Positions 20,434-30,967 are shown, numbered from the stretch's first letter. The stretch: DNA of 64,000 bases from Pseudomonas linyingensis (GCF_900109175.1 NZ_FNZE01000003.1:216174-280173), one strand, 5' to 3'. Made by a program: numbers and translations. The notes: generated by a model not told the origin, from the letters alone.

Positions 20434-22466
20434 GTCACTGGACGAGAAAGGCTTCGCCGGCAATTCCGCGCATCAGCCTGCTCTGGCTGCTGGTGGCTCA
20501 GGCGCTGGTGATCCTGCCGCATCTGGCCCATCTGCCGGGCTGGATCAGCGGTCTGTGGCTGGTCTGTGCCACCTGGCGCATCCAGGTGTTCCGCATGCGC
20601 ACCAGCTACCCGGGTGGGCTGACCAAGGCCTTCATGCTGCTGGCGGCAGGGGTGGGCGTGTATGCCTCGCGCGGTTCGCTGATCGGCCTGGATGCCGGGG
20701 TGGCGCTGCTGATAGCCACCTTCCTGCTCAAGCTGGTGGAACTCAAGACCCGCCGCGACGCCCTGGTGCTGGTGTTCCTAGGCTTCTTCGTGGTGCTGAC
20801 CAGTTACCTGTTCGACGACAGTCTGCTGGCCGGGGTGTACAGCCTGCTGCCGGTGACCGCCCTGCTGGCGGCGCTGATCGGCCTGCAGCAGAGCGGTCTG
20901 AGCGAGAAGCCCTGGCCGACCCTGCGTCTGGCCGCCAGTCTGCTGCTGCAGGCGGTGCCGCTGATGCTGGTGCTGTTCCTTCTGTTCCCGCGGCTGGGAC
21001 CGCTGTGGTCGGTGCCCATGCCGGGCGAGCGCGGCACCACCGGGCTGGCCGAGAGCATGAGCCCGGGCGATATCGCCGAGCTCAGCCAGTCTTCCGCACT
21101 GGCCTTTCGCGCCAGTTTCGACGGTCCGGTTCCGCCGCGCCCCGAGCTCTACTGGCGTGCGCTGACCTTCGAGCAGTTCGACGGTCGGCGCTGGTCGCAG
21201 CTGCCCGAGCCGCCGCGCGCCGAACCGGCCTGGCAGGCCGAGGGGCCGGCGCTGTCCTACAGCATCGTCATGCAGCCGAGCGGCCAGCCCTGGCTGTTCG
21301 CCCTGGATACCGCGCGCACGGAGCTGGAGCAGACCCGGCAAATGGGCGACTTCCGTCTGCAGCGGCGCCGGCCGGTGGAGCAGAACCTGCTCTACAGCGT
21401 CACCTCCTGGCCGCAGGCGCGCCGCGAGCCGCAGGCCAGTCCGCGCCTGGGTGTCGCCCTGCAGCTGCCGGCGGACGGCAACCCGCGGGCGCGGCGCTGG
21501 GCGGCGCAGCTGGGCCAGCGCCATGACGGGAATCCGCAGGCGCTGGTCGACGATCTGCTCGGCCATTTTGCCCGCGAGGCGTACTTCTATACCCTCAAGC
21601 CGCCGCTGGCCGGTGACGATACGGTCGACCACTTCCTGTTCGACAGCCGCCGGGGCTTCTGCGCCCACTACGCCGGAGCGATGACCTTCGTCCTGCGCGC
21701 CGCCGGTATTCCGGCGCGGGTGGTGGCCGGCTATCAGGGCGGCGAGCTGAATCCGGCCGGCAACTACGTGCTGGTGCACCAGTTCGATGCCCACGCCTGG
21801 GTCGAATACTGGCTGCCCGGGCGCGGCTGGGTCAGTGTCGACCCGACCTTCCAGGTCGCCCCCGAGCGCATCGAACAGGGACTGGAGCAGGCGCTGCCGG
21901 CCGAGGATGCCTTCCGCGCCGGAACCGCCCTGTCGCCCATTCGTTACCGGCATGTCGCCTGGCTGAATTCGCTGCGCCTGAGCTGGGACAGCCTCAACTA
22001 CGCTTGGCAGCGCAAAGTGCTCGGCTACCAGGGCGAGGCGCAGCTCGAGCTGCTGAAGGGCTGGCTGGGCCAGGTGAATGCCACCCGGGTGGCGCTGATC
22101 CTGGTCGCGGCACTTGCGCTGCTGCTCGGCAGCCTGGCCTTGTTGCTGCTCAAGCCATGGAAGCGCGAGCATGATCCGCTGCTGCGGCTCTACCAGCGCT
22201 TCGAACGCCTGCTGGCGCACCACGGCCTGCGCCGCGAGCGTGGCGAAGGGCCGCTGGCATTCGCTGAACGGGCCGCCGCAGCGCTGCCGGCGCAGGCGCG
22301 GGAGATCAACGCCTTTGCCCAGCGTTTCGCCTGGCAGCGCTATGCCGGTACGGCCACCGATGCTGCGGCGCTGCGCCGGGTGCTGAAACAGCTGCGGCGC
22401 AAGCTGCCGCAGCGGCGCTGGTGGGGTGCAGGCGCGCTCGTCCGTGGCACCCGCCGCGAAGTCTGA
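20430..22466 (+). CDS. tgpA: TgpA-type membrane transglutaminase (DUF3488/transglutaminase core/DUF4129)
   Basis: The 678-residue protein has about six N-terminal membrane helices (DUF3488, residues about 20-200). A large periplasmic region carries a transglutaminase-like core with Cys in RRGFCAHYAG, His in FDAHAWVEYW and Asp in SVDPTFQ. A single helix near residue 560 and a C-terminal cytoplasmic DUF4129-like tail follow. In P. aeruginosa the homologue TgpA is essential and linked to cell-envelope functions. The ATG at 20430 overlaps the DUF58 stop. It forms an operon with moxR and DUF58. Substrate unknown. Confidence 0.93.
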   Translation: MSHWTRKASPAIPRISLLWLLVAQALVILPHLAHLPGWISGLWLVCATWRIQVFRMRTSYPGGLTKAFMLLAAGVGVYASRGSLIGLDAGVALLIATFLLKLVELKTRRDALVLVFLGFFVVLTSYLFDDSLLAGVYSLLPVTALLAALIGLQQSGLSEKPWPTLRLAASLLLQAVPLMLVLFLLFPRLGPLWSVPMPGERGTTGLAESMSPGDIAELSQSSALAFRASFDGPVPPRPELYWRALTFEQFDGRRWSQLPEPPRAEPAWQAEGPALSYSIVMQPSGQPWLFALDTARTELEQTRQMGDFRLQRRRPVEQNLLYSVTSWPQARREPQASPRLGVALQLPADGNPRARRWAAQLGQRHDGNPQALVDDLLGHFAREAYFYTLKPPLAGDDTVDHFLFDSRRGFCAHYAGAMTFVLRAAGIPARVVAGYQGGELNPAGNYVLVHQFDAHAWVEYWLPGRGWVSVDPTFQVAPERIEQGLEQALPAEDAFRAGTALSPIRYRHVAWLNSLRLSWDSLNYAWQRKVLGYQGEAQLELLKGWLGQVNATRVALILVAALALLLGSLALLLLKPWKREHDPLLRLYQRFERLLAHHGLRRERGEGPLAFAERAAAALPAQAREINAFAQRFAWQRYAGTATDAAALRRVLKQLRRKLPQRRWWGAGALVRGTRREV

Positions 22467-22559
22467 GCCGCGAGGTGCCTGGACTGCTCCGCGGTGGGGG
22501 CGGCAGGCGCCTGCTATGCTCGGCGCTGAAGCGGATCAACCCTTCGCGGAGGAAGCTCA

Positions 22560-23330
22560 ATGACGGCATTGGCCAATCGGCTTATTGCGCGCTTCATCAC
22601 CCTGGAAGTGGCCTTGCTGGCGGCCCAGGCGCGGCTGACGGCGGGTACCGACGCCGAAGCCTTGCACGACCTGCGCATCGTCGTGCGTCGTCTGCGCAGC
22701 CTGCTGCGCCCGCTGCGCGGCCTGCCGGGTGTCGATAGCCTGGAGGCGGCCACCGCCGAGGTGGGTGGGCTGAGCAGTCCGTTGCGCGACCTGGAGGTGC
22801 TCATCGGCGAGCTGGAGCGGCATGGCCTGGACAGGCCCGCCGTGGTGCGCCGCCGGATCCTCCAGCAGGGTTATCAGGACCTGCTCGCCGGTTCGGCGCT
22901 GACGCACCTGCGGCAGTGCCTCACGCAGTGGCCCGGGTTGCTGCGCGAGGTGGAGCGCGAGGGGTTGCTCAAGGGCATGGAGAAGAAACTGCACCGGCGC
23001 CTGTTGCGCCAGCAGCGGGCGCTGCAGGCCGCACTGGCCGACCCGGCCCACGACCGCCACCGCCTGCGCCTGCTGGTCAAGCGCGTGCGCTACGCCGCCG
23101 AGGTCTGGCCGCATCAGTTGTCCGTGCCGCCGGATGCCCTCAAGGCGGCGCAGTCAGCGCTGGGCGACTGGCACGACCATCTGCAATGGTGCCTGCGCGC
23201 CGGCACCGAAGCCGACCTGCAGCCCTGCCTGGTGCGCTGGCAGCGTGAGCTGGCCGCCGCCGAGGTCGAGGCGGACGCGGTGCTGCGGCAGTTGCAGGAG
23301 GCGCTGGAGGCAGCGGCCAGCGCCGACTGA
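22560..23330 (+). CDS. CHAD domain protein
   Basis: This 256-residue helical protein matches the CHAD domain (conserved histidine alpha-helical domain). It has the early ALHDLRIVVRRLRSLLRPLRG segment, repeated basic helices (LLVKRVRYAAEVWP) and the LGDWHDHLQ motif. CHAD proteins bind inorganic polyphosphate, often near polyphosphate kinase; no such gene is nearby here. It follows tgpA by 93 bp, with a GCGGAGGAAG ribosome site, and may belong to that operon or have its own promoter. No CYTH domain is fused. Confidence 0.88.
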   Translation: MTALANRLIARFITLEVALLAAQARLTAGTDAEALHDLRIVVRRLRSLLRPLRGLPGVDSLEAATAEVGGLSSPLRDLEVLIGELERHGLDRPAVVRRRILQQGYQDLLAGSALTHLRQCLTQWPGLLREVEREGLLKGMEKKLHRRLLRQQRALQAALADPAHDRHRLRLLVKRVRYAAEVWPHQLSVPPDALKAAQSALGDWHDHLQWCLRAGTEADLQPCLVRWQRELAAAEVEADAVLRQLQEALEAAASAD

Positions 23331-23353
23331 CCGCACGGCGCGGGCCGTCAGGC

Positions 23354-24160
23354 CTATGCCAGCTCCGGCAGGCCGAAGAACGCCCGGGCACAGGCCGTGC
23401 TGTGTGCCGCCAGGGTTTCCGGCGTCTCGTTGCGATGGCGCGCGACTTCGTTGAGTACCTCGCTCAGGAAGGCCGGCTCGTTGTGGCCGTGCTTGGGGCG
23501 CGGCCGCAGGGTGCGCGGCAGCAGGTAGGGGGCATCGCTTTCCAGCATCAGTCGGCCTGCCGGAATCTCGCGCACCAGCGGGTGCAGGTGACTGCCGCGT
23601 CGCTCGTCGCAGATCCAGCCGGTGATGCCGATGTGCAGGTCGAGGTCGAGGTAGGCGTAGAGCGCGCGCTTCTCGCCGGTGAAGCAGTGCACCACGGCGG
23701 CCGGCAGGCGGTCGCGGAACTCGCCGAGGATCGCCAGCAGCCGCTCGCTGGCCTCGCGTTCGTGGAGGAACACCGGGCGGCCCAGCTCGCAGGCCAGCGC
23801 CAGTTGCTCCTCCAGCGCCCGCTCCTGCTGGGGGCGCGGCGAGAAGTCGCGGTTGAAATCCAGTCCGCATTCCCCCACCGCGCGGACCTGCGGCTCGGCC
23901 AGCAGGTCGCGCAGCCGGCGCGCGCAGTCGCTGCTCCACTGGCTGGCTTCATGGGGGTGCAGGCCAGCGGTGGTGAACAGACGGCGGCCTTCGGGGTCGA
24001 ACTGCCGGCACAGTTCCAGCGCCGCCTCGCTGTCCTCCGGCGAAGTGCCGGTGAGCACCAACTGACACACGCCCGCGTCGTAGGCGCGTTGCAGGAAAGC
24101 CTCGCGCTCCTTGGCAAATGAGCCATGGGTCAGATTGACGCCGATGTCGATCAGTTGCAT
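23354..24160 (-). CDS. tatD: TatD family 3'-5' DNase
   Basis: The 268-residue metal-dependent hydrolase starts [19 protein letters not shown], the signature of TatD proper rather than YcfH or YjjV. Metal ligands appear in [12 protein letters not shown], in the VFLHEREA histidine segment, in HCFTGEKR and in the [10 protein letters not shown] motif. TatD is a TIM-barrel 3'-5' exonuclease active on single-stranded DNA, implicated in repair of peroxide damage. It is convergent with the CHAD gene (23-bp gap) and divergent from the lytic transglycosylase, so it is probably monocistronic. Confidence 0.93.
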   Translation of the reverse strand: MQLIDIGVNLTHGSFAKEREAFLQRAYDAGVCQLVLTGTSPEDSEAALELCRQFDPEGRRLFTTAGLHPHEASQWSSDCARRLRDLLAEPQVRAVGECGLDFNRDFSPRPQQERALEEQLALACELGRPVFLHEREASERLLAILGEFRDRLPAAVVHCFTGEKRALYAYLDLDLHIGITGWICDERRGSHLHPLVREIPAGRLMLESDAPYLLPRTLRPRPKHGHNEPAFLSEVLNEVARHRNETPETLAAHSTACARAFFGLPELA

Positions 24161-24208
24161 GGTGCTGCACCCGTATTTTGGCCGAATGCCCGGGAAGGGA
24201 ATTCGATA

Positions 24209-25663
24209 TTGACGAAAAAGAGCTTATTTAACCGCAACCTGGCCAGCCGATGCAGCGGCTTTGTCGCGTGGTGTGCCGCGCGACTGCCCGCCCTGATGGT
24301 GCTGGTCTGCCTGCTGGTGGTGTTGCCACAGAGCGCCAGTGCGCGCCTGGCCGGCCCCCAGGAGGGCTGGACGCCGGGCGAGTCCACCCGCGACCTGGCC
24401 GCCGTGCGTGCCAGCGGTCAGCTGCGTGTGCTGGTCAACCAGAGCCGCCACAGTTCGGGCGAGGTGCGCGGAGAGTCGATCGGCGTCGAGTATCGGCGCC
24501 TGCGTGCCTTCGAGCAGTACCTCAATCGCACGGCACGCGACGGCCGCGAGGTGCGCCTGAAGCTGATCCCGTTGCCCAAGGAGCAGTTGCTGTCGGCGCT
24601 GCTGCGCGGCGAGGGCGATCTGGTCGCGCCGGGCGAGCTGCTGCCGGTGCGCCGCGGCATGGCAGTGCGCGCCAGCGCGCCGCTCCAGCGCGATGTGCCG
24701 CTGGTGGTGGTGGCGCGCCAGGGCAATCGCCGCTATCAGCGTCTCGAGCAGCTGGCCGGGCGCAGCCTGGCGCTGCCGGCGGGCAGTGCGGCGCGCGATG
24801 CGCTGCTGAGGATCAATGCCGGACTGAAGACGCCGATCGTGGCCGACTGGCAGGATCCGAGCCTGGCCGTGGAGGATGTGCTGGAGCTGGTGCACGCCGG
24901 CATCCTGCCGATGACTGCGGTCGAACTGCCGATCGCCGAGCGCTGGGCCAAGGTGCTGCCCAAGCTGCGCATCGATCGCCACCTGCAGCTGACCAAGAAG
25001 GGCGACATGAGCTGGTACGTGCAGCGCGCCGCGCCCAACCTGCGCGCCAGCGTCGACCGTTTCCTGCGCGACTACCGCGCCCCGGCCGATCAGGATGCGG
25101 CCTTCCTGCGCGTCTACCGGCGCCTGTACAAGGTTCACTATCCCCTTGGCCGCCTCGAGCGCCAGCGTCTGGAGCGGGTACGGCCGACGCTGATGCAGCA
25201 CGCCCGTGGCCAGTCGCTGGACTGGCTGCTGCTGGCGGCACTGGCGTTCAAGGAGTCGACCCTCAACCCCGCTGCCCGCGGGGCTGGCGGGGCGACGGGA
25301 CTACTGCAGATCACTCCGGCGGCGGCGCGCAGCGTGGGGGTGGCCAATGCCGCCACCCTCGAGGGCAACGTGCAGGCCGGCGCGAAGTACCTGGCGATGA
25401 TCCGTCGGCGCTACTTCGCCAGCGCGCAGTTCAACGAGCGCGAGCGCATGGCCTTCGTCCTGGCCGCCTACAACCTGGGCCCGCAGCGGGTGCAGCGCCT
25501 GCGGGCCGAGGCGCGCAGGCGCGGGCTCAACCCCAATCAGTGGTTCTTCCAGGTCGAGCGGTTGGCCGCCGAGCGCTTCGGCATGGGCGTGGTCAGCTAC
25601 GTCAGCAGCGTCAACAAGTACCATCTGGCCTTCGCCCGCGAGCGCTATCGCCTGGAGCCGTGA
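24209..25663 (+). CDS. mltF: MltF-like membrane-bound lytic transglycosylase
   Basis: The 484-residue envelope protein has an export/anchor segment (about residues 27-45, [17 protein letters not shown]) and a periplasmic SBP_bac_3-like regulatory domain (about 60-300). A C-terminal SLT lysozyme-like domain follows, with the catalytic Glu in FKESTLNP and the core [10 protein letters not shown] and YNLGPQRV. Architecture and length are those of MltF, which cleaves peptidoglycan to 1,6-anhydro sugars and is controlled by muropeptide binding. I chose the TTG at 24209 because GGAAGGGA lies 8 bp upstream and no in-frame ATG precedes the signal. It is a divergent homologue of E. coli MltF (KES in place of QES). 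Confidence 0.82.
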   Translation: MTKKSLFNRNLASRCSGFVAWCAARLPALMVLVCLLVVLPQSASARLAGPQEGWTPGESTRDLAAVRASGQLRVLVNQSRHSSGEVRGESIGVEYRRLRAFEQYLNRTARDGREVRLKLIPLPKEQLLSALLRGEGDLVAPGELLPVRRGMAVRASAPLQRDVPLVVVARQGNRRYQRLEQLAGRSLALPAGSAARDALLRINAGLKTPIVADWQDPSLAVEDVLELVHAGILPMTAVELPIAERWAKVLPKLRIDRHLQLTKKGDMSWYVQRAAPNLRASVDRFLRDYRAPADQDAAFLRVYRRLYKVHYPLGRLERQRLERVRPTLMQHARGQSLDWLLLAALAFKESTLNPAARGAGGATGLLQITPAAARSVGVANAATLEGNVQAGAKYLAMIRRRYFASAQFNERERMAFVLAAYNLGPQRVQRLRAEARRRGLNPNQWFFQVERLAAERFGMGVVSYVSSVNKYHLAFARERYRLEP

Positions 25664-25762
25664 AACATCGAATCTGTCGATGGTTTCGCCGAGGATTTTG
25701 CCCGGCTGGATGCGATTTTTTCGGCTAGATTCTCAGCATCGTCCACTACCCGAGAATCTGCG

Positions 25763-26215
25763 ATGAATGCGTTCTGTGCCTCCCTGATGTCCACCCGCGG
25801 CGGCTACGGCCTGACCGTGCTGCGCGTGGTGATCGGCCTGTCCTTCATGGCTCACGGTGCCCAGAAGCTGTTCGGCTGGTTTGGCGGCCACGGCCTGGCC
25901 GGTGTCGGACAGTGGATGGAGTCGATCGGACTGGCCCCGGGCTACCTGATGGCGCTGCTGGCCGGCAGCGGGGAGTTCTTCGGCGGCCTGGCGCTGGTCA
26001 TCGGTCTGCTGGTGCGTCCGGCGGCTGTCGTGCTGGTCGTGGTCGCGTTGGTGGCGATCTTCAGCGTGCACTGGGTCAACGGCTTCTTCATGAGCAACAA
26101 CGGCTACGAATACGCCCTGGCGCTGCTGGCCGCCTGTGTGGCGCTGCTGCTGGAGGGCGCCGGCAAGCTGTCGCTGGATGAAGTGCTCGGTCGTGCCTGC
26201 TCCAGCCGGCACTGA
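25763..26215 (+). CDS. DoxX family inner-membrane protein
   Basis: The 150-residue protein has four predicted membrane helices and the DoxX N-terminal pattern VLRVVIGLSFMAHGAQKLFGWFGG, continuing with GSGEFFGGLALVIGLLVRPAA. DoxX-like proteins are associated with oxidoreductase or thiol-stress functions, but this clade is uncharacterised. It is monocistronic, downstream of mltF and convergent with greB, whose stop is 9 bp from its own. An upstream TCTGCGATG start lacks a strong ribosome site. Confidence 0.85.
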   Translation: MNAFCASLMSTRGGYGLTVLRVVIGLSFMAHGAQKLFGWFGGHGLAGVGQWMESIGLAPGYLMALLAGSGEFFGGLALVIGLLVRPAAVVLVVVALVAIFSVHWVNGFFMSNNGYEYALALLAACVALLLEGAGKLSLDEVLGRACSSRH

Positions 26216-26224
26216 GGCCGGCGC

Positions 26225-26722
26225 TCAGGGATAGTCGATCTCGACCACGTACCAGGTGCGCTCGCCAGTTGGCGTGTGCACCTGCACTTCGGCGTCCAGC
26301 GCCTTGCCTACCAGGGCTCGGGCCAGCGGCGAGTCGATGCTGATCAGGTTCAGTTTCAGGTCGAATTCGTCGGGCCCGACGATGCGATAGCGGGCGGTTT
26401 CGCCCTGCTCGTCCTCGATGGTGACCCAGGCGCCGAAGTAGACCTTGCCGGGGTCGCTCGGCCGTTCGCCGATCACCTTGAGGTTCTCCAGTCGCTTGCG
26501 CAGGAAGCGCACGCGGCTGTCGATCTCGCGCAGCATCTTCTTGCCATAGGTGTACTCGGCGTTCTCGGAACGGTCGCCCTGGGCGGCCGCCTCGCTGACC
26601 GCCTGGGTGACCTGCGGGCGGCGCACATTCCACAGTTCGTGCAGCTCTGCACGCATGCGCGCCTCGCCCTCGGGGGTGATCAGAGGGGTGCCGGCGGTGC
26701 GTGGCGGACGGTAACGGCTCAT
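26225..26722 (-). CDS. greB: Transcription elongation factor GreB
   Basis: GreB enters the RNA polymerase secondary channel and stimulates cleavage of backtracked RNA. The 165-residue protein has an N-terminal antiparallel coiled coil with the acidic tip SENAEYTYGKK (Asp/Glu residues that coordinate Mg2+) and a C-terminal FKBP-like domain (VTIEDEQGETARYRIVGPDEF). The long, basic coiled coil and the opening MSRYRPPRTAGTPLIT distinguish it from GreA. The next gene on the same strand (the permease) ends 36 bp upstream of its start, so it may end that operon. Confidence 0.95.
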   Translation of the reverse strand: MSRYRPPRTAGTPLITPEGEARMRAELHELWNVRRPQVTQAVSEAAAQGDRSENAEYTYGKKMLREIDSRVRFLRKRLENLKVIGERPSDPGKVYFGAWVTIEDEQGETARYRIVGPDEFDLKLNLISIDSPLARALVGKALDAEVQVHTPTGERTWYVVEIDYP

Positions 26723-26758
26723 CGGGCATTCATCCAGCAGGGCAGGTGGTAGACAGGC

Positions 26759-29263
26759 TCAGGCTTCGCGCAGCACGGCGAGCGGACTGGCATTCAGGGC
26801 GCGGCGGGTGCCGAGCAGGCCCGCACCGCCGACCAGCACGGCGCCGATCAGTGGCAGCAGGAGCAGCGACGGGTGCGGCTGCCAGGGCAGGTCGAACACC
26901 AGGCGGTAGAGCAGGGCGCTGGCCGCTTCGCAGCCGATGGCGGCGAGCAGGCCACTGCCGGCGCCGAGCACGGCGAACTCGTTGCGCCGGGCGCGTACCA
27001 GCAGTCGGCGTTCGGCGCCGAGGGCGCGCAGCAGGGCGCCCTGGCGGATGCGCTCGTCCAGCGTCGCCTGCAGGCCGGCGAACAGCACGGTGAGGCCGGC
27101 GGCGAGCACGAACAGCAGCACGTATTCGACGGCCAGGGTCACCTGGGCGAGGATGCTGCGCAGCTGGGCGAGCACCGCATCGACCTGCAGCAGGGTCACC
27201 GCGGGGAAGGCGCGGGCCAGCTCGACCAGCGGACGTTCGGAGCCTGGCGGCAGGTAGAAGCTGGTGAGGTAGGTGGTCGGCAGGCCGGCGAGGGTTTGTG
27301 GTTCGAAAACCATGAAGAAGTTCGGCTGAAAATTGTCCCAGTTGACGCTGCGCAGGCTGCTCACTCGCGCCTCGATGTCCTGTCCGGCGATGCTGAAACC
27401 GAGGCGGTCGCCGACGCCGACGCCGAGGCTTTCGGCCAGCTCGGCTTCCACGGAGACCGCCGGGCCGTGATCGGCCGGAAGACCGTCCCACCACTGGCCG
27501 GAGAGCAGCTGGTTGTCCTGCGGCAGGGTGGCCGACCAGGTCAGACTGAGGTCGCGGCGCACGGCGCGTTCGCCGCGCGACTCCTTGCTGACCTGGGTGC
27601 GCGCCGCTTCACCATTGATGCTGACCAGGCGCCCCGGGATGACCGGGTAGAGCGTGGCCGGCTGCGGCGACAGCTCGGCGATGCGCGCGGCGAAGGCCTG
27701 CTCTTCGGCCGGCAGGATGTTCAGGGCGAAGTGGTTGGGCGCCTGCTCCGGCAGTTGCGCGCGCCAGTTGTCCAACAGCTCGCTGCGCAGCAGCACGGCG
27801 AGGGCCATGGCCAGCAGGATCAGGCCGAAGGCCAGCGACTGCCCGGCGGCCGCCAGCGGGTGACGCAGCAGCTGGCCGAGACCCAGGCGCCAGGTCAGCC
27901 CGGCGTTGGCCAGCAGGCGGCGCAGGCCGCGCAAGGCCAGCAGCCACAGGCCGCCGAACAGCACGGCGGCGATCAGGCCACCGCCGAGCAGGGCGAGGGT
28001 CAGCAGGATGTCCAAGCTCAGCCACCACATGATCAGGGCCAGCGCCAGCAGGGCGCAGGCGTAGACCAGCCAGCTGGCCAGGGGCAGCGGCAGCAGGTCG
28101 CGGCGCAGCACGCGCAGCGGCGGCACCCGGCCCAGCGCCGCCAGCGGCGGCAGGGCGAAGCCGGCCAGCGCCACCAGGCCGGTGGCCATGCCGACCAGCG
28201 CCGGCAGCAGGCCGCCGGAGGGAATCTCGTCCGGCAGCAGTCCGCCGAGCAGGTGGAACAGGCCGAACTGCGCCAGCCAGCCGAGCAGGGCGCCGCTCAG
28301 GCTGGCGAGCAGGCCGAGCAGCAGCAGTTGTAGGCCGAACAGCAGCAGCGCCTCGCGGCGCGACAGGCCGAAGCAGCGCAGCATGGCACTCAGGTCGTAG
28401 CGCCGGCTGGCGAAGCGCGCGGCGGACAGGGCGACGGCGACCCCGGCGAGCAGCACGGCGACCAGGCTGGCCAGGCCCAGGTAGCGTCCGGCGCGGTCGA
28501 GGGCGCCGCCGACCTGGCGGTTGCCGTCGCGGGCATCCTGCAGGCGCTGGTGGGCGGCCAGGTCGGGTTCGATGGCGCGGCGATAGTCGGCGAGGGCGGC
28601 GGGCTCGCCGCGCCACAGTTCGCGATAGCTGACCCGGCTGCCGGGCTGGATCACGCCGGTGCTGTCGAGGTCGGCCAGGTTGATCAGCACCCGCGGGGTC
28701 AGGCTGTAGAAGTCGCCGGCACGGTCCGGCTCGTAGGTCAGTACCCGGGTCAGGCGCAGCGGCTGACGACCGATCTCGATCGAGTCGCCGATCGCCAGGT
28801 CCAGCGCCACCAGCAGGCGCGCCTCGACCCAGGCCTCGCCGGGCGCCGGCCGGCCACCGGGTGTCTCGGCAGCGAAGGGGCGCTCTGCGCTCTTCAGCTG
28901 GCCGCGCAGCGGGTAGGCGTCGTCCACCGCCTTGACGCTGGCCAGCTGGATGGCCTGGTCGGTGGCGATCACGCTGGAAAACTCGACGGCGCGGGCGTGG
29001 GCCAGGCCGCGCTGAAGGCCTGCGGCAATCTGCTCGGGGGCGGCTGCGGAGCTGCCGCGCAACACCAGGTCGGCGGCGAGGAATTCGCCAGCGCGCAGCA
29101 GCATGGCGCCATTCAGGCGGGCGCTGAAGTAGCCGATGGCGCTGCTGGCGGCGACGGCGATCAGCACGGCGAAGAACAGTACGCGCAGTTCGCCGCTGCG
29201 CGCCTCGCGCAGCAACTGGCGCAGGCTCAGCTGCAGCAGGCGAAAGAGCGGCAGGCTGCGCAT
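26759..29263 (-). CDS. YbbP-like ABC transporter permease (FtsX/MacB type)
   Basis: The 834-residue permease has two FtsX-type modules and about ten membrane helices. An N-terminal helix ([19 protein letters not shown]) is followed by a periplasmic loop, then helix clusters around residues 250-480 and a C-terminal three-helix FtsX block ending in [17 protein letters not shown]. This matches E. coli YbbP, the permease of the YbbAP exporter linked to lipid or lysophospholipid metabolism. I used the ATG at 29263, 1 bp after the ATPase stop; the upstream open frame overlaps the ATPase in another phase. Substrate is not established. Confidence 0.9.
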   Translation of the reverse strand: MRSLPLFRLLQLSLRQLLREARSGELRVLFFAVLIAVAASSAIGYFSARLNGAMLLRAGEFLAADLVLRGSSAAAPEQIAAGLQRGLAHARAVEFSSVIATDQAIQLASVKAVDDAYPLRGQLKSAERPFAAETPGGRPAPGEAWVEARLLVALDLAIGDSIEIGRQPLRLTRVLTYEPDRAGDFYSLTPRVLINLADLDSTGVIQPGSRVSYRELWRGEPAALADYRRAIEPDLAAHQRLQDARDGNRQVGGALDRAGRYLGLASLVAVLLAGVAVALSAARFASRRYDLSAMLRCFGLSRREALLLFGLQLLLLGLLASLSGALLGWLAQFGLFHLLGGLLPDEIPSGGLLPALVGMATGLVALAGFALPPLAALGRVPPLRVLRRDLLPLPLASWLVYACALLALALIMWWLSLDILLTLALLGGGLIAAVLFGGLWLLALRGLRRLLANAGLTWRLGLGQLLRHPLAAAGQSLAFGLILLAMALAVLLRSELLDNWRAQLPEQAPNHFALNILPAEEQAFAARIAELSPQPATLYPVIPGRLVSINGEAARTQVSKESRGERAVRRDLSLTWSATLPQDNQLLSGQWWDGLPADHGPAVSVEAELAESLGVGVGDRLGFSIAGQDIEARVSSLRSVNWDNFQPNFFMVFEPQTLAGLPTTYLTSFYLPPGSERPLVELARAFPAVTLLQVDAVLAQLRSILAQVTLAVEYVLLFVLAAGLTVLFAGLQATLDERIRQGALLRALGAERRLLVRARRNEFAVLGAGSGLLAAIGCEAASALLYRLVFDLPWQPHPSLLLLPLIGAVLVGGAGLLGTRRALNASPLAVLREA

Positions 29264-29264
29264 G

Positions 29265-29945
29265 TCAGGCCTCCGTGGCGACGAGGCGCCCGGCCTCCAT
29301 GCGGATCTGCTGCTGGCAGCGTGCGGCCAGGCGGGCATCGTGGGTGACCAGCACCAGGGTGGTGCCGCGCTCGCGGTTGAGTTCGAACAGCAGCTCGGTG
29401 ATGCGCTCGCCGGTGAGGCTATCGAGGTTGCCGGTGGGTTCGTCGGCAAACAGGATGTCCGGCTCGCCGGCGAAGGCGCGGGCAATCGCTACCCGCTGCT
29501 GCTCGCCACCGGACAGCTGGCGCGGGTAGTGGCCGAGGCGCTGGCCGAGACCGACCCTTTCCAGCAGGTTGTGCGCGCGCTCACGGGCATCGTTGCAGCC
29601 GGCCAGCTCCAGGGGCAGCATGACGTTTTCCAGCGCGGTGAGACTGTCGAGCAGCTGGAACGACTGGAACACGAAGCCGACGTGTTCGGCGCGCACGCGG
29701 GCGCGCTGGTCTTCATCGAGGCGGGTGAGGGCATGGCCGGCCAGCAGGACTTCGCCGGCGCTGGGCTGGTCGAGGCCGGCGAGCAGGCCGAGCAGGGTGG
29801 ATTTGCCCGAGCCGGAGCGGCCGACGATGGCCAGGCTGTCGCCGCGGCCGAGCTGCAGGGAAAGATCGTCGAGGATGGTCAGCTCGCCTTCCGCGCTGTC
29901 GACCACTTTGCTAAGGTTTTGCGCGGTTAGAATGCTGGCTTTCAT
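29265..29945 (-). CDS. YbbA-like ABC transporter ATP-binding protein
   Basis: The 226-residue ATPase of the LolD/MacB-type subfamily has Walker [10 protein letters not shown], signature [14 protein letters not shown], Walker [14 protein letters not shown] and H-loop VTHD. It pairs with the FtsX-like permease encoded 1 bp downstream. Its ATG at 29945 is only 10 bp from the tesA ATG on the other strand, so each promoter must lie within or next to the other gene. Linkage to tesA is as in E. coli ybbA-ybbP/tesA. Confidence 0.93.
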   Translation of the reverse strand: MKASILTAQNLSKVVDSAEGELTILDDLSLQLGRGDSLAIVGRSGSGKSTLLGLLAGLDQPSAGEVLLAGHALTRLDEDQRARVRAEHVGFVFQSFQLLDSLTALENVMLPLELAGCNDARERAHNLLERVGLGQRLGHYPRQLSGGEQQRVAIARAFAGEPDILFADEPTGNLDSLTGERITELLFELNRERGTTLVLVTHDARLAARCQQQIRMEAGRLVATEA

Positions 29946-29955
29946 GGAGAATCCG

Positions 29956-30561
29956 ATGCGTACTTGGTTGTTGCGCGGCTGTCTGGGCCTGTTGTTGCTG
30001 GCCCAAAATGCGACGGCGGGGACCCTGCTGGTCGTCGGCGATAGTATCAGCGCGGCTTTCGGCCTGGAAACCCGCCATGGCTGGGTCAGTCTGCTGGCCG
30101 AGCGTCTGCAGCAGGAGGCTCCGCAGTGGCAGGTGGTGAACGCCTCGGTGAGCGGCGACACCAGTGCCGGCGGGCTCTCCCGCCTGCCTGCGCTGCTTGA
30201 GGAGCATGCCCCGCAGCTGGTGCTGATCGAGCTGGGTGGCAACGATGGACTGCGTGGCCAGCCGCCGCTGCAATTGCAACAGAATCTTGCGGCGATGATT
30301 GCGCAGAGCCGCGCCGCCGGGGCAGAGGTGCTGCTGCTGGGCATGAAGCTGCCGCCCAACTACGGCCCGCGCTACACCCGTGCCTTCGAACAGGTGTATG
30401 TCGAGCTGGCGGAACGCAAGCAGGTGCCGCTGGTGCCGTTCTTCCTCGAGGGGGTAGGTGGCGTCGACGGTATGGTGCAGGGCGACGGCATCCATCCAAC
30501 CGCTGCCGCTCAGCCGATTCTGCTGGAAAATCTCTGGCCGACGCTGCAACCGCTGCTCTGA
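29956..30561 (+). CDS. tesA: TesA, periplasmic arylesterase/thioesterase I/lysophospholipase L1
   Basis: This 201-residue SGNH hydrolase has a signal peptide (residues 1-21, LLRGCLGLLLLAQNATAG). The GDS nucleophile block is VVGDSISAAFGL with Ser30; LGGNDGLRG is block III and GDGIHPTAAAQ carries the catalytic Asp and His. It hydrolyses acyl esters, acyl-CoA and lysophospholipids in the periplasm. I start at the ATG at 29956, after GGAGA; the ATG at 29944 adds four residues. The gene is divergent from the ybbAP-like ABC genes with a 10-bp gap between starts. Confidence 0.93.
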   Translation: MRTWLLRGCLGLLLLAQNATAGTLLVVGDSISAAFGLETRHGWVSLLAERLQQEAPQWQVVNASVSGDTSAGGLSRLPALLEEHAPQLVLIELGGNDGLRGQPPLQLQQNLAAMIAQSRAAGAEVLLLGMKLPPNYGPRYTRAFEQVYVELAERKQVPLVPFFLEGVGGVDGMVQGDGIHPTAAAQPILLENLWPTLQPLL

Positions 30562-30621
30562 GGCTTTTCCCGCCCGAGGCTTTCGGCTAAGGTTGCGCGC
30601 CGCGCCGCCCCGGAGCCGTTG

Positions 30622-30903
30622 ATGTCGCGCCATTCCTGGTCCCTGTATGCCTACCGGCTGCTCGTTCCCGACGAGCAGCTGGACCTGTTCGCCTGTCAGG
30701 AGGCACGCATGCACCTGGTCGCCCGGCAGCTGGAGCTGGACGATCCGGGCGACCATACCCTGTGCGGCACTCTGCTGCCGGCGCATCCGCTGTGGCAGGC
30801 GCTGGACAAGGCCACGCTGAAGGATCGGCGCCTGTGCTCGGCCTGCCTGCAGCGTCTGCGTGCCGACCGCCACGGCTTGCCGCGCGACTGGCCGTTGCGC
30901 TGA
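30622..30903 (+). CDS. Small conserved hypothetical protein with two cysteines
   Basis: The 93-residue soluble protein has a C-terminal CSACLQRL motif (CxxC) and a central segment HTLCGTLLPAHPLWQALDKATLKDRRLCSAC. The cysteine spacing suggests a possible metal- or thiol-binding site. I do not recognise the family. The ATG at 30622 follows a GGAG. It sits between tesA and the L,D-transpeptidase gene, on the same strand as both. Codon usage looks native. Confidence 0.6.
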   Translation: MSRHSWSLYAYRLLVPDEQLDLFACQEARMHLVARQLELDDPGDHTLCGTLLPAHPLWQALDKATLKDRRLCSACLQRLRADRHGLPRDWPLR

Positions 30904-30967
30904 GGTTTCCTCCGCTTTGGGCTGGGGTGTACAATTAATGATCGCTAAAATTGCTCAGGTATCGCTG

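Noticed and set aside
18536-22466. MoxR-DUF58-transglutaminase as a possible phage-defence (ternary) system
   Set aside because: Gene content and order match the conserved housekeeping tgpA locus of Pseudomonas; no effector or defence gene is adjacent.
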